From contig CM070618.1 in assembly GCA_036346255.1 (NCBI GenBank), positions 76,456,428 through 76,520,427 on the forward strand: a stretch of DNA of 64,000 nucleotides, in the 5' to 3' direction. Positions 10,008 through 22,581 of this stretch are shown here, piece by piece (within the stretch, counting starts at the first letter, position 1; the number at the start of each line of letters is the position of its first letter). The stretch is from Ampelocalamus luodianensis (lineage: Eukaryota > Streptophyta > Magnoliopsida > Poales > Poaceae). The notes beneath the pieces are model-generated. The model saw nothing but the letters and a program-made list of their open reading frames with translations, did no database searches and had not been told where the DNA came from. The translations under genes and the position numbers were made by a program.

Positions 10008-11935
10008 TTATCTTATTAAAGCAGGATCAAAAAAAGCCACTACGTTCATTTTTCAAGGCTGAAAATTCACATGTTAGTCGGTAAAAGAGAGAAAGATCTG
10101 CACCGTCGATTGTGGTGGGTTCAAATTATAATGGTCTACATTGAAAGAAAGAGTTCATGTCAACTTAAATAAAACTTAAATTTTGAATAAATAAAATAAA
10201 ATAAATCGGCAATTTGATTTCCATATGATTCATAAGTAAAAGAGTATATGTCAAGTACAACAAAACTGAAATTCGAAATAAAAATAAGATAAAATAAGAA
10301 ATTTTATTTCTATATGAATTTCAAAGTAAATCCCTACATAATTATAATTTGAAATAAAAATAAACAAAAATTAGAAATTAGATTTCCATACGAAATACAA
10401 CAAAAAACTAAAATTCAGAATAAAAATAAAATAAATTAGCAATTTGATTTTGATGCAAATTTCAATAATTATAATTCTGAATAAAAAATAAGCAATAATT
10501 GGGAATTAGATTTGTATACGAAGTCCAACAAAAAAATCACTGAAACTCGGAATTAAAATAAAATAAAATTAGCAATTTGATTTCAATACGAATTCCAAAG
10601 TAAACTCTCTAAATAACTGTAAGTAGGAATAAAAACTAAAGAAAAAAATAGCAATTGGATTCAGATACGAATTCCAAGAAAAAAGAATTGAAATTTGGAA
10701 TGAAAAATAAAATAAAATTTGCAACTTGATTTCCATACGAATTCCAAAATAACTAAAATTCACACTAAAGTTAATTTTTTTAGCAATTTGATTTGTATAT
10801 GAACTCTAATAAAAATATATGAAATGTTGAATAAAAAATAAAAGTTTTAACGAGTATGGTACGAATAGTGTCGGAGGAGACAGAAAAGAAGCCACCACGT
10901 TTGCTCTCAAGGTCACATCTATTATCTTATTAAAGCAGAATCAAAAGTAACCATCACGTTCACTCTCAAGGGCTAGAAATTCTCATGTTAATCTGTGAAA
11001 AAAGAGAAAGATATACACTGCCGATCGTGATGGGTTCAGATTATAATAGTCTAAATTAAAAGAAAGAGTCAATGTTAACTACAATAAAATTGAAATTCAA
11101 AATTTAAAAAAATAAAATTAGCAATTTCATTTCTATACAAATTCCTAAGTAAAAAAGTCCATGCCAAGAATAATAAAACTAAAAATCAGAATAAAAATAA
11201 ACTAAAATTACTAATTTTATTTCTACACTAATTTCTAAGTAAGATCATTAAATAATTATATTTAGGAATAAATAAAATTAGAAATTATATTTGTATACGA
11301 AATCCAACAATAAAAACTAAAAATAAGAATAAAAATAAAAAGTAAAATAAAATAAGCAATTTAATTTCGATAGGAATTCCAATAATTATAACTCAAAAGA
11401 AAAATTAAACAATAATTGACAATTAGATTTGTATACGAAATCCAACCAAAAAGTAACTCAAATTCGGGAAAAATAAAATAAAATAAGCAATTTCATTTCA
11501 GTGTGAATTCCAAAGTAAAATACATAAATAAGTATATTTTAGAATAAAAATTAAAGAAAACAATTAGGAATTCCAAGAAAAAAGAACTAAAATTCAAAAT
11601 AAAAAATAAAAGAAAATTTGTAATTTAATTCCCATACGAATTCCAAAATAAAATTCCAAAATAACTAAAATTAGAATAAATTTAGTAATTTGATTTGTAT
11701 ACGAACTCCAATAAAAATAACTAAAATGTTAAAAAAAATAAAAGTTATAATGAGAATGGCACGAATGGTGTGAGCGGAGACACAAAATAAGCCAACACGT
11801 TCACTTTCAAGGTCACATGTTTCTATTGTTGCTTCCTATAGAATAAAAATATAAAAAATTAAAATTTGTATTAAAAAATACAAGTTATAACGATGATAGC
11901 ACAAATGGTGTCGGAGGAGACCATAAAAGAGTGCA
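10008..11935. repeat. AT-rich tandem duplication (about 0.9 kb unit)
   Basis: Two similar blocks lie head to tail. One starts near 10008 with CTATTATCTTATTAAAGCAG and the next near 10920 with the same words. Each contains GAGAAAGAT, then GTGGGTTCA-type text, then many degenerate copies of a unit like ATTAGCAATTTGATTT followed by ATACGAATTCCAA. Each closes with CGAATnGTGTcGGAGGAGAC and TCAAGGTCACAT (10875-10920 and 11765-11820). A further partial closing unit lies at 11880-11925. The two blocks differ by many substitutions and small indels, so the duplication is not recent. Confidence 0.75.
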
Positions 11936-12347
11936 ATGACATCGATCTGTTCTGCAAGAAGACATTGATCTACGAGGGAGTGGAGAGCCGAGGCGAAAAT
12001 GAGGACAATGTCGTACTGTTCACTGGAGCCATTGAAGCGAAAGTCCAGTGTTGAAGGAACAAAGGGCCACGATGACAAGTGGTGATCGTCGTCATTGTTG
12101 AAGAAGTTAGTGGCCAAATAAGCTCGATGACGAGGAAGCCCTGCAGAGAGGAGATGAAGCCTTGCATTGAACACGAGCTATGGATGATATGTGATCATCG
12201 GGTAGCTAGGAGTGTGCCATCACTAGTGAGGGGCACGTCGTCGCTGGCGATGGCGAAAAAAATCTCCATATCGCTAGACAATGACTAAAGGAGACATACT
12301 AATATTAGTGAAGAAAAGAAGTCACCACGGTTAGTGAGGAAGGCACA
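11936..12347. other. Segment between AT-rich repeat and element B
   Basis: Mixed-composition sequence with short ORFs on both strands (for example 12079-12288 rightward). None shows a recognisable domain. It ends in GCACA, which pairs with CCACA beyond element B as a probable, one-mismatch target duplication. Confidence 0.35.
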
Positions 12348-13028
12348 TGTCGACAATCGAGTCGCCGATCTTACGAATAAAATAGAGGAAAATAAAAAAG
12401 AGTTCTTGGATTAGAATGGGGCTGCTCTTTATTGCAATGAACTGGCTATTACAAGGGGTGCCCTTGACAAGGCAGTTGACTTGCCCTAAGTACACAGAGT
12501 GTATTGACTATACTAATGCTTTAGATGTTCTTCAATGATCTATTCCTTCTGGATCCGATCGATCTCCCTTCTGTCGTTTGTATTCTCCCTTAAATAACTG
12601 ACGAAGTGGTGGCAGTTGCTACTTGAAGAGGCACCCTTTGGAAGTATCGCGTCTGGTCGGAGAAACGGTGGCAGTTGGCAAAAGAGCAACTGACTAGCAG
12701 TTGATGTCAGTGGAAGATAATAACCATATGGTGGTTATTGTCAGGGCCTTTGGGCTGTAAATGTCGTGTGGATTGGAGCAGATATGGCACATATTCCATT
12801 CATAACACGGAAGGAATATACATGGAGTGGGTCCAAGTATCAGTCATTACTTTTACGAGCAGTTATCTGATCGGGGATAAGGTATAGGACCTCGTCCGAC
12901 CAGGGTACCCATAATGTAACCTCTGGAATCCTTATGACCACGGGGGTCGTTAGCCTTAGGGGTTGTGACCACGGCGGTCGTGTGGTCCTTAATTAAATAA
13001 AGTATTATTTAGAGATTAATCCTCATCA
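12348..13028 (-). repeat. Element B 3' LTR (681 bp)
   Basis: The LTR runs from TGTCGACAATCG to CCTCATCA. Much of it (from about 12483) aligns by eye with the right-hand LTR at 38695-39239 in the same orientation, with scattered substitutions. The polypurine tract lies on its right side, which fixes it as the 3' LTR of a leftward element. Confidence 0.9.
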
Positions 13029-13050
13029 GTTAGCCCCCAAACTTTAAATG
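13029..13050 (-). promoter_or_regulatory. Element B polypurine tract
   Basis: Read leftward, AAAGTTTGGGGGCTAAC abuts the TGATGAGG start of the 3' LTR. The equivalent tract of the A family at 60340-60355 is AAGTTGGGGGGCTAGA. This primes plus-strand DNA synthesis. Confidence 0.75.
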
Positions 13051-13228
13051 AATTTGTAGTCTGAACCCCTTCTGACAAAGATTCTTATCGGGAAAAAACC
13101 CTCGTATTAATGGTGAAGTTAATGAGGTGGTCCATATTCATTTTAAAGTTGAGAACCATCTGGGAAATCGAAGATTTTTTGCTCGTTTAGCTTTGGGCAA
13201 CCTCCCATTGCAGTTAATGAGAGTGCGG

Positions 13229-13237
13229 CTATAAAAT
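13229..13237 (+). promoter_or_regulatory. TATA box of element B opposite-strand gene
   Basis: CTATAAAAT sits upstream of the accessory gene's start codon. Once the solo LTR at 13274-15757 is discounted, only about 130 bp separate this box from the ATG at 15849, a normal plant spacing. This suggests the accessory gene has its own promoter, running opposite to the element's own transcription. Confidence 0.55.
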
Positions 13238-13398
13238 CCCCATCGCGCATAGCTTTAGGGCTTTTATGCTCTCTGACGAGGATTAAAATCTCTATGTATT
13301 ATTCTAATACATAATAAAAGACCATATATCTTCATGGTCGTAACTCCTAAGGCTAACGATCTCACTGGTCGTAAGGATTCCAGAGGTTCCATAATGGG

Positions 13399-15191
13399 TG
13401 AAGGGATACGGGTAGGCTACGCTAGCAGCAATTCAAAAATCTACCACACAAACCAGGAAGCCAAGTAAGAAGATGATCACAGATCATTACCACCAGACGC
13501 GTAGCGTAGCGGAAGAAGAGTTGGAGCAGCCTGATCCAACGTAAAGCGCATTGGTGTAGTGGTCGTAGTCGATCGTCCGCCGTCGAACGTCTCTTCTAGC
13601 AACCAATCGTGTCCTTGCCAAGGTTGTGGATCATCCTCAAGCGCAACAGCAACCGCAGTAGCGTCTCTACGGTATCCACGCGTCCAGGAAAGGAACACCG
13701 TACGCCAGTGTGCTAGCACTAAGTTGCACGGGAAGGCTCTCTCGGGAAGATGGCGGTTAGGGTTTCGATGGAGCAACTCACGTCAACTCGTATGTCACGC
13801 ATATCGCGTGTCTCTCCCAATAGCCTCAAGCATATCCTTATATAGTGTCCATGATGGATCCTATCCGAACACGTTTTGTTCCAACCCGTTAAGTGTATGA
13901 CCTGTTAGGTTTATGCGCATTCTATTTTGACTCGGAAACACCTTTCTAACCACGAGTCGTAGCGGTTCCTAGCAGGACATAACAATTCTCAAATACACAC
14001 AAATTATATATGATGAACCTTAATACAATATGATCTACGACCAGCTCCTCATCATTTACTACCAGGTCCTATCCCTATACGACCAGTTTGTATTTGATCA
14101 CAACCAGTTCGCAACTCCTTACAACCAGATTTCGACCACTCTGTGATTACGTTCGACCAGTCTAGGACCACCTCATATTTCCATACGACCAGTCCATGAC
14201 TATGTTTGACCAGTCTAGGACCTCCTCGTATCTCCATACGACCAGTCCGTGACTATATTCGACAAGTCTAGGACCTCCTCGTATCTCCATACGACCAGTC
14301 CGTGACTATGCTCGACCAGTCTAGGACCTCCTCGTATCTCTATATGACCAGTCTGTGACTATGTTCGACCAGTCAAGGACCTCCTCGTATCTTCATACGA
14401 CCAGTCCGTGACTATGTTCAATCAGTCTAGGACCTCCTTGTGTATTCTCCCTTTGCCTCACGATATCTAGTTTGAACTCCAGGTGAGATATTTATCATCC
14501 ATGGACTATTCAATACTTTCTCGATCAAGTGCTAGATAACCTCATGTAGCCGAACTCTTCGACCACCAGTGGTATAGCTATGCACTTTCTTTATCCGACC
14601 ACTTCGAGTGGCCTAGAGATATGTCTCCCGTTATGTTAAGAGGGGCAAATCCCATATTCGACCAGTCACATCCCTCCGTATGTTTCATAGCATACCCAAA
14701 AGCTACCTTTATAACTACCCAGTTACGAGTAGTGTTTGGCAACCCCTAAGAGTGCTATTACATATGTAGGGAACTATACTGATATCAGGTCTAAGGATTA
14801 TATATCATCATTACTTGAGACCAACTAATGACACATAGAATCATAACAATCTCAATGTGTCTCAAGGTGGGTCTATCCAACACCATATTCTTTAACATGT
14901 GTTTACATTATTGATTCGATATCTCTATATCCATGACCGGTGAAATATGACCATCAATCAATATATGTGCTGGTCATAGGGTCACTAGTGTTCCAACCAG
15001 TGACATCCAACCAGGGATACAATTTAGAACGACATCATATAAGTTAATGAGCTTCACCAACAAGTCACATACTTGTTAATCTTTATAACCAATAATTCAT
15101 TCAAGGAACAGAATAACATTTATTCAATAACTCATAAACATAGACGTGATACAATTACCTCTATGATTGCTTCTAGGGCATATCACCAACA
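13399..15191 (-). mobile_element. Angela/RIRE1-like Copia solo LTR (1793 bp)
   Basis: Read leftward it starts TGTTGGTGATATGCCCTAGA, the characteristic start of Angela/BARE/RIRE1-type Copia LTRs, and ends TACCCGTATCCCTTCA. Perfect 5-bp duplications ATGGG lie at 13394-13398 and 15192-15196. No gag or pol is present, so this is a solo LTR. It contains a minisatellite at about 14150-14440. Confidence 0.88.
14150..14440. repeat. 53-bp minisatellite inside Copia LTR
   Basis: There are about five tandem copies of a 53-bp unit containing TCCTCGTATCTCCATACGAC, then CAGTCCGTGACTATG and TTCGACCAGTCTAGGACC. Copies differ by a few substitutions. Degenerate relatives (ACGACCAG words) extend left to about 14040. 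Confidence 0.85.
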
Positions 15192-15848
15192 ATGGGAACC
15201 CTAGTCGCACAAGGTCCTATACCTAGTCTCTGATAAGGGAACTGCTCGTAAAAAGTCATGAACTAGCACCTGGATCTAACTCCAGGAATATTTTGTACTG
15301 TGTGAATAATGGAACGCATGTTGTGTCCTCTATACCACGTGACATTTCATGAACCCAAGACAATGACGATAACTACCAAACGGTGGGGTATGTCACAGAT
15401 ATTCAACTGCCAGACAGTTGATACTTCATCAACCGCCACCTCGCTCCGACCGGCCGCAACCCTTCCAACAGGCGTCTCTTCCGGGAGTAACTGTCACTGC
15501 TTCATCAACTACTTAAAGGAGAACACAAACGACTGAGAAAGGGGGAGACAGAGATCAAGAAACTTAGTCATATTCCATTAGATTGAAGCATAGCAAGCAT
15601 TACGCTCAGTGTAACTAGGATTAGTCTATTGCTTGGTTCTAGGCACCCCTTGTAAAAGCCAGTTTACATCAATAAAAGAGCAGTCCCATTCTCTTCCAAG
15701 AACTCTTCACTATTTTCCTCTATTTATTTCGTAAGATCAACGACTCGATCGTCAACACTCTCTGATTTTCTTTGAATTCTCTTTCATCTTCCTTGCTGAA
15801 GAAATTTTCTCTAACCTCCTTTTGTTTCCTTCACCAAAGAAATCAACA

Positions 15849-16385
15849 ATGTCGGATTCAATTACCAACTGACTGGTTTCAGATCTGAGCAAGAATAAAC
15901 TCAAGGCCCTGGAAAAGAGTGGGATGCTTCCTGCCGGACTTTAATCTCTTGGAGATCTGCGGTCGGAGAGCATTCTCTGAGCGGTGAAGATGGGGAAATC
16001 CTTGTTTTCCTAGCATATATCGAACGCGACATTAGGTTGCTGATTCATTTGTTCTTTCCAAGGTCCTAGAATACTATAGGGTCGAATTAGTGAATCTGGC
16101 CCCAAACTCGACCGTCAATCTCAGCATCTTCATTTACCTCTGCGAGGCATACCTGGGGATCCCCACAGATCTGGAGGTCTTTAGGTATTTTTACAAGATA
16201 GTGAGGTCGGGGAAATCAACGGGTCACCTGGAGAGTGTAGTCTACGCCTCCACGACGGAAGGGTTGAGGAGTACATTCGTATGTATTCTAAATCTTCGTG
16301 GTCGTCATAGAAGAAAAGTTAGTTCTACATGACGATGACCAAAGAAGACAGCCTCTGCTACACTGGCAAAAAGGCTATCGAGAAT
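15849..16385 (+). pseudogene. Element B accessory gene, 5' part (gypsy-type transposon domain)
   Basis: This is the N-terminal part of the opposite-strand accessory protein of a Tat element. It starts ATG-TCG-GAT at 15849 but soon meets a stop (codon 8) and later frameshifts. The best-preserved part is at 16090-16200: VNLAPNSTVNLSIFIYLCEA then YLGIPTDLEVFRYFYKI. I recognise this as the plant 'putative gypsy type transposon' domain found in many grass hypothetical proteins. Its molecular function is unknown to me. It is cut at 16385 by insertion of element E and resumes at about 28016. Confidence 0.7.
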
Positions 16386-19300
16386 AGTAACATCCCTAAT
16401 TTGCAGAGTTTTTTTTAAAAAAAATCAAAATAAAAATAACCAGTTGATTTTTATTGAGTTGTAAAAGCTTAAATTGAGATTTAGAAATCAAAAACCATTT
16501 AAATTGAGTTAATCCAACTTCAATTAAATTAAAAAGTTAGTTTATTTGAGTTTCCTGGATTTTATTTGGATTTTAAGTCTTTTCTTGCTTTTCTGGATTT
16601 TAGATTTGGTTTTTCCCTTTGCCCTAAAGAAAAAATCTACTTTGTTTGCAAAATTTAAAACTAAAATATAGTTAAAAGTATTTTTATTAAGTTCTAAATA
16701 ATTCAAGGGACTTCTGTGAATTTTTCTAGAATTTTTTAGACTTTATTAGCTATTTTTTAAAAAGTCTTTTTGCTTTTTCGGGATTTCTTTAATCAGAAAT
16801 CCATTCAAAATTCCTCTACAGGCTTTGGGCCGAAATCATTCGGCCCATTTTTCTTTTCCCCTCCGCCAGCCGTCCGATCTCGATCCAACGATCACGATCG
16901 CTTCGCGCCTTCGGAAGCATCGAACGCCTCGTCCATTGTGGACCATCCAATTTCAATCAAACGGCCCAGCTCCCTCGCATCAGATCGCACCGCGCGCCCG
17001 CACCTCCCCCGATTGTGAGCCGTCCAATTAGAATCCAACGGCCGCATCGCAGCGAGCGCCGCGCTCTCTCTCCTCTCTCGGCTGTAGGACCCACCTGTTA
17101 GATTCGTCGTCTTCCTCGGCCGTCATCTTCCTCGCACGTCAACGCCCCATCCTTGCCTCCTTGTTTTGCGTCGACCGCGTTCGTGCCTGTCCCGCTTGTT
17201 GCTGAAGTGCGCCCCGTCATCTCCCGCCACCGCCGTGCCAGCTGCCGCCACCATTCCCTGTCCTGTCGCCCTCTTTTCCCCACATCGCCTTTGTCCTTGC
17301 CGCCGCAAAAGCCGCCACCCTTGTCTCCCTCCTCCAGGCCTCCCCGCGCCTACTTAAGGTGAGCACCCGGTGCCCCGCCTCCTCCTCTCTTTTCCCCCCT
17401 CTCCCTTGACCTCTCTCGCTCTCCTCTAGCCACAATCGGAGATCTTCGCCGTCGGCCGCTGAAGGTCGCGGTCGTCATTTGCGTCGCTGCCAAGCCTCCT
17501 CCGTCGTCATCGTCTCTAGCTCCCGCTTCGCAAGGTTCCTAACTACCTTGTGCGCACCTCCCCTTCGCCAGAAGCCTCCCGGAGCACCTCCTCTGCCTTC
17601 GACCGCCGCCGCTGCCTTTTCTTCCTTGTCGCCGACGACCTTCCGGTGCCGCCGCGTCCTCGGGACCATGAGCACCAGCTTCGCTGTGAGCTCCTCTCCC
17701 TCTGGGTGCCCTCGCCGGCCACCGGAGCCGAACCAATCGTCAACGACCATCGGGCCCTGAGCGCCGCCGGCTTGGTGCTAACGTGGCGCTGCGTGGCGCC
17801 CGATCGGCGCCACCTCTCGACCCTCACGACGCGGCCGATCGGCGCTGCGTGGCATTTCTAGGATTTCTCGTTGAAGAATAATTCGGCCAGAAATTTAAAT
17901 CCCCCCGCTGACATCAGCTGAAGCAATAAATCCCTTTTCCTTTAGAAAAATAATTCAGAAAATCTGGATAATCCCTTTTTCTTGTTTTTCAATCTTACGG
18001 AGGTTGTAACTTCTTCGTTCGATCTCCGATTTGAGTGATTCAAATTTCTAAATTCATCTAAAATCCTCCTCTTGCTGTTAGTGCTAATTTGGTATATATT
18101 TAGAATTTATTTGGAGTTGTTTTATTTTTCTCTTTTCGCACATGTAGAAACTGGCTTTTTGGAAGATTTCTCGGACCCGACTACCGAAGCACCACTCTTC
18201 AACAAAGGCAAGTCATAGATCTTTGATCATATTGAACACATTTTACAAAACTATATTGTTTGTTATAACATGCATCGCTAGTTTTATATGGTTTCGGGAA
18301 TAAATAATTGCCTAATTGATGTATGCCTCCTTGATAAATTGCAAATGACATGTATCCTTCAATTACATGAACCCTTGTACACCATAGGATGAGTTATTTT
18401 AGTTGAACATTGATAAATTACCAACACAGGTATCGTAATATGCTTAGCCATGCTATAGTTGTACGTTGGGACTCATGATTACATGCTCGTATGAATAAAC
18501 ATAACTAAAGGAATTATGGAATCGTGGCACGGCCACTGGTGGTAAAAGATATTGTGCGAGGGCTAGGGTGGTATTTGGCTGGGTTGAATCGAAAATGTTT
18601 TATGCTCGGGCGAGTGGACGGTGGTAAGTGTGGGTGTCGTAACGCACATTGGGACGTGGATTAGTATCGTCTGAGCAGCCAACTAAGGACTTAACCTTGA
18701 ACCATTGGTCTGGGTCTTATCGTGCAACCACATGTCCAGGATGGGGTGGACTGGTCCAACTAAATAGCAACGCTTTGAGTCGGTCCTGTTTTCGTTGAGA
18801 ACGGCGCAAGAGGGGGTATGAATCTGGCGGGAGTAAGACCCATTAGAAGCGAATCCTTAGCGAGCAGAACTGAGTCAAAATAGAACTTTGTAAAGGCCTT
18901 GTCATGTGCTCTAGACTGCTTACCTAAGGTAGTGAGCGGTGGTATCGACGGATGCCAAACAAACTAGAGAAATCATGTCTTATGGGTAAAGCTGTACAAC
19001 CTCTGCAGAGTGTATAAAAACTGTTCGAATAGCCGTGTTCCCGGTTACGGACATGCCCGGAGATTTCACGCAAGGGTTAGATATTTTTCTTAAAATGGTG
19101 GGAATGATGGTTTGGATGGTAAGGTTGGGTTGATCTCTAGTTGTTTCAAAGAACTGAACTACCTATGTATTAATATTTTAAATTGTGCTTTCAATCTACT
19201 TATTGTATTTGCTGTCAACATTGCTTTCTGCAAAACAGCCATAAAGCTATCCTTGTCAAGCTCTGCATGAATAATAATTGCATACATTTCTCTATGACTT

Positions 19301-19700
19301 GCTGAGTACATTCAAAGTACTCACGGCTTGCGCCCTGTGTGATTAATCCCCACAGAAGAACCAGGGAACTCAGAGTATTATGAAGAGGAGTATCTTGACG
19401 ACTTTGCGAACTAGGTCGCGTCCTCCACTCGATTGCCTGTGGGCATGTCGTCTGACCTCCACGTGATATGTTGTTTCCGCTGCAACATGTCTTTTGTTGC
19501 TAAGCCCTGTGTGGCGCAGTCTGTAAGACTTGACCATAAGGTTCTTTTGCTACTAAGTAATATTAATTTGTTTGTTTCATCGTTGTTTTGTTGTATGGTT
19601 GTGATTACACCGATGTTGTAACTGTGCGAGCTAGCTACTGATCTGGGACTAGTTTGGAATGTACAGAGGGTCCTGGGGTTGCATACCCGGGGTCCCAACA
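16386..19700 (+). repeat. Element E 5' LTR (3.3 kb)
   Basis: It aligns along its length with 24640-28015. It starts AGTAACATCCC where the other LTR has TGTAACATCCC (first base changed) and ends GGTCCCAACA. The middle (16860-17870) is very GC-rich and produces many accidental ORFs on both strands. Confidence 0.92.
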
Positions 19701-19705
19701 AGAGG

Positions 19706-19720
19706 TGGTATCAGAGTCAT
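19706..19720 (+). promoter_or_regulatory. Element E primer-binding site (initiator tRNA-Met)
   Basis: TGGTATCAGAGTCAT begins five bases after the 5' LTR. TGGTATCAGAG is complementary to the 3' end of plant initiator tRNA-Met, the standard chromovirus primer. Confidence 0.9.
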
Positions 19721-20236
19721 ATTGACTGTAGGACGTAACCATAGTTAGCATGATCATTTAGTCAAAATTTTAAATTTTATTTTCTAAATCAAACCCACTA
19801 GTTAACTTGAATAGTTATTCTTCTCTTACCTTATTCTATTCTTTTCTTGCCTACCCTAAATATTTTCTCATCTCCTTCTTAGATTCTTGCATCTTACCTA
19901 TTCTGAGAGTTGGTTTTCAAATTTAAATTGATCTCCCTTACCTCAGAAATCTCTATAAGATCGAGCCTCGTTTCCAGTCGACTGTCCAAAATAAGTTAAA
20001 ATAGAAGTGTTTTAGTAGGGTTACCCTCCTAGCTGTAGTATCGTTTAGTAGGGCCTTTAGGCTTGAGTTTTGTTGCTTCTTGATGGCTTTTCGGCTATCT
20101 GTTCTTCGGGTTTAACCGACCATCCCCAATTAGGTTGTTCTATCTTTCCCTCTCGCTCTCGCTCGTGCGTGTGCTTTTCCCTCTTATCTATCGTGCTTTC
20201 TTCTCCTCATCTATTAACCTAGAAAGATTTGTGCAG

Positions 20237-21231
20237 ATGGTTCAGACCCGCAACTCCGCAAGCCAAGTTGACCCTGTGGATCTCAATACACCGCCACCAC
20301 CACCTCCTCCAGCAGCCATGGCAGATCAACGTTTGGGTCAGTTTATGGCAGCCCAGACACAGCTGATGAGCTCGATGATGCAGAATATGAACCAGATGAT
20401 CACTCAGTAGAACCAGACCGCTACTGCCCTTCTCGCAATAATGAACCAGAACAGCCAAGCCGCTGCTGCGATACCGCCACCACCACTAGCTTTCCCTCAG
20501 TCAAGGCTGGCAAAATTCATGAGGACTCATCCACCTACATTCTCTAGCTCGTCCGAGCCGTTAGACGCAGATGACTGGCTGTGCTCAAATGAAAAGAAGC
20601 TTGCCATTACCCGGTGTGATGACTGTGAGAAAGTTTTGTATGCTGCACACCAGCTTGAAGGTACCGCCACAGAATGGTGGGAGAACTACTGTGCTGCCCA
20701 TGAGAACCATTAGAACATCGGTTGGGTTGAGTTTTCTGAAGCTTTCCGCCACTCCCACATCCAACCCTGGCTTGAAGGTTCAAGTCATCGGCAACGACTA
20801 TGCAGATTTCCAACATCTGGTAAACAAGGCCATACTCATAGAAGAGTCTCGCCGCGAGTTGGCAGAGTCTCATAAGAGGAAGATGATGCAGCATGGTGCT
20901 CATCAAGGCAATTCACAGAGCCAGAATGAATGTGCAACACCCCGCCTATTTTGCTCCTCCTGTCACATTCAAGACCTCAGCAACAGCACCTCGCCCGACT
21001 GCACCAGGATTTCGTAGCCCCAACAACAACCCCAACAATCAGCAGCTCAGAAACCCTAATCCTGCCGCAGGAGTCACCTGTTTCAACTGTCAGCAATTGG
21101 GGCACTACGCTCGTAACTGCCCACAGAAGCAAGGTCCTTCGCCCATCAGATTCAACTTGGGAGCTACTCCAACCAGAACCCCCATGCCCGGAGCCGGACA
21201 TGGAGCACCTCGAACTCCACCGCACGGCTAA
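20237..21231 (+). pseudogene. Element E gag
   Basis: It opens MVQTRNSASQVDPVDL followed by a proline run. A stop at 20408 interrupts it, then it continues with FMRTHPPTFSSSSEPLDADDW and LEGTATEWWENYCAAH, the retrotransposon capsid core. A second stop at about 20713 and a likely internal deletion join it to VIGNDYADFQHLVNKAI (spacer). The zinc knuckle CFNCQQLGHYARNC lies near 21080-21125. The gene is disabled by at least two stops and a frame change. Confidence 0.88.
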
Positions 21232-21258
21232 GACCCTCGATCTTATGGAAGAGGCCGT

Positions 21259-22581
21259 GTGAACCACATCACAGTGGAGGAAGCCCAGACAGCCCTGGAC
21301 ATCGTGCTGGGTAAGTTTCTAGTAAATTCAGTACCTGCTATTGTTCTGTTTGATTCTGGAGCTTCGCATTCATTTGTTTCGCGGATTTTTGCTGCAAAGC
21401 ATAAGTTAAAGGTTTCAAACCTTAAGACTACCTTGTTGGTTCAATCCCCCGGTTCGAAGTTAAGCGCGAATCAAGGTTGCCCACAAGTTAAAATGATTAT
21501 AGAAGGGATAGAATTCCTAGCTAACATGATCATCATTGACACCAAATCCTTATATGTGATTTTGGGTATGGATTGGCTTGCCGATCACCAAGCAGTTTTG
21601 GATTGTGGTGGTAGAAGCATCACCTTGGTCAGTCCAGATGGGACTAAAGAAAAATTTGAAGCCCCCATGAAGAAGCATGATAGAGCTTTAGTCTACAGTG
21701 TCAAGACCCTATCCTTGGAAGATGTACCAGTAGTTAGAGAATTTTCAGATGTTTTTCCCGATGAATTACCTGGAATTCCACCAGACAGGGACCTAGAGTT
21801 TGTTATCAACTTAGTTCCAAGAACTGCACCAATTTCAAAGAGACCCTACCGTTTGCCTGTTGATGATTTGGTCGAGCTGAAGAAGCAAATCGAAGAGATG
21901 CAAGAAAAAGGATTTGTCCGACCAAGTTCTTCACCTTGGGGAGCCCCAGTTATCTTTGTTGCAAAGAAAGATGGTACCCAGCGGATGTGTGTGGATTACC
22001 GCTCACTCAACGAAGTCACCATCAAGAACAAGTACCCCCTGCCCAGGATCGATGACCTGTTTGATCAGCTGAAGGGAGCCGGAGTATTCTCTAAGATAGA
22101 TTTAAGGTCAGGGTATCATCAGTTGAAGATACGTCAAGAGGATACACCTAAGACAACTTTCTCAACCCGATATGGATTGTATGAGTTCACGGTCATGTCT
22201 TTTGGACTGACCAATGGCCCTGCTTACTTTATGAACTTGATGAATAAAGTATTCATGGAATATTTGGATAAGTTTGTCATTGTCTTCATCGACGATATTT
22301 TAGTATATTCCAAGAGTGAAGGAGAGCATGAAGAACACATTCGCTTGATTCTGACAAGGCTTAGAGATCATCAACTCTATGCCAAATTCAGCAAGTGTGA
22401 GTTTTGGATGAAGGAAGTTACTTTTCTGGGACACGTCATGTCTGCAGAAGGGGTCGCCGTCAATCCCAGTAAAGTCAAGGATGTACTCAATTGGGAGCCA
22501 CCTACGTCGGTGCCTCAGACCAGAAGTTTCCTTGGTATGGCAGGATATTACCGCCGGAATGTGAGCAGGACCCCTCACTAA
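21259..22581 (+). pseudogene. Element E protease and reverse transcriptase
   Basis: A 440-codon open frame carries the aspartic protease (LFDSGASHSFVS, catalytic Asp intact; later VILGMDWL) and the complete RT palm. RT motifs are FVRPSSSPWGAPVIFVAKKD, RMCVDYRSLN, FSKIDLRSGYHQLKI, MSFGLTNGPAYFMNLMN, the catalytic FIDDILVYS, and FLGHVMSAEG. The frame ends abnormally just after FLGMAGYYRR: the residues that normally follow are missing and the frame shifts into AGPLTKLLKKEKKF. This indicates a small deletion of several codons near 22560. Product role: maturation of Gag-Pol and copying of RNA into DNA. Confidence 0.93.

Larger units (their letters stand above)
13274..15757 (+). mobile_element. Solo LTR of the element B family, inserted in B
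   Basis: It begins TGACGAGGATT at 13274 and ends GATCGTCAACA at 15757. It is an inverted, diverged relative of the B LTRs: for example TAAGGCTAACGA and GGATTCCAGAG near 13330-13385 match B's LTR read in reverse. It is flanked by CTCTC on both sides (13269-13273 and 15758-15762), a perfect 5-bp target duplication, with no internal region, so it is a solo LTR left by LTR-LTR recombination. It was later split by the Copia solo LTR at 13399-15191; its own length is about 0.69 kb. Confidence 0.9.

Noticed and set aside
13274..15757. Treating this LTR as the left LTR partner of element B
   Set aside because: It is inverted relative to the right LTR, has its own CTCTC duplication, and a polypurine tract marks 12348-13028 as the true 3' LTR.
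17098..17861. Several overlapping ORFs on both strands, serine/proline- and arginine-rich
   Set aside because: They lie in the GC-rich middle of the element E 5' LTR and recur with changes in the 3' LTR (25071-26237). No domain; composition artefact.
19706..19720. Possible tRNA-Met gene fragment
   Set aside because: Only the 3'-complementary primer-binding sequence is present, correctly placed after an LTR.
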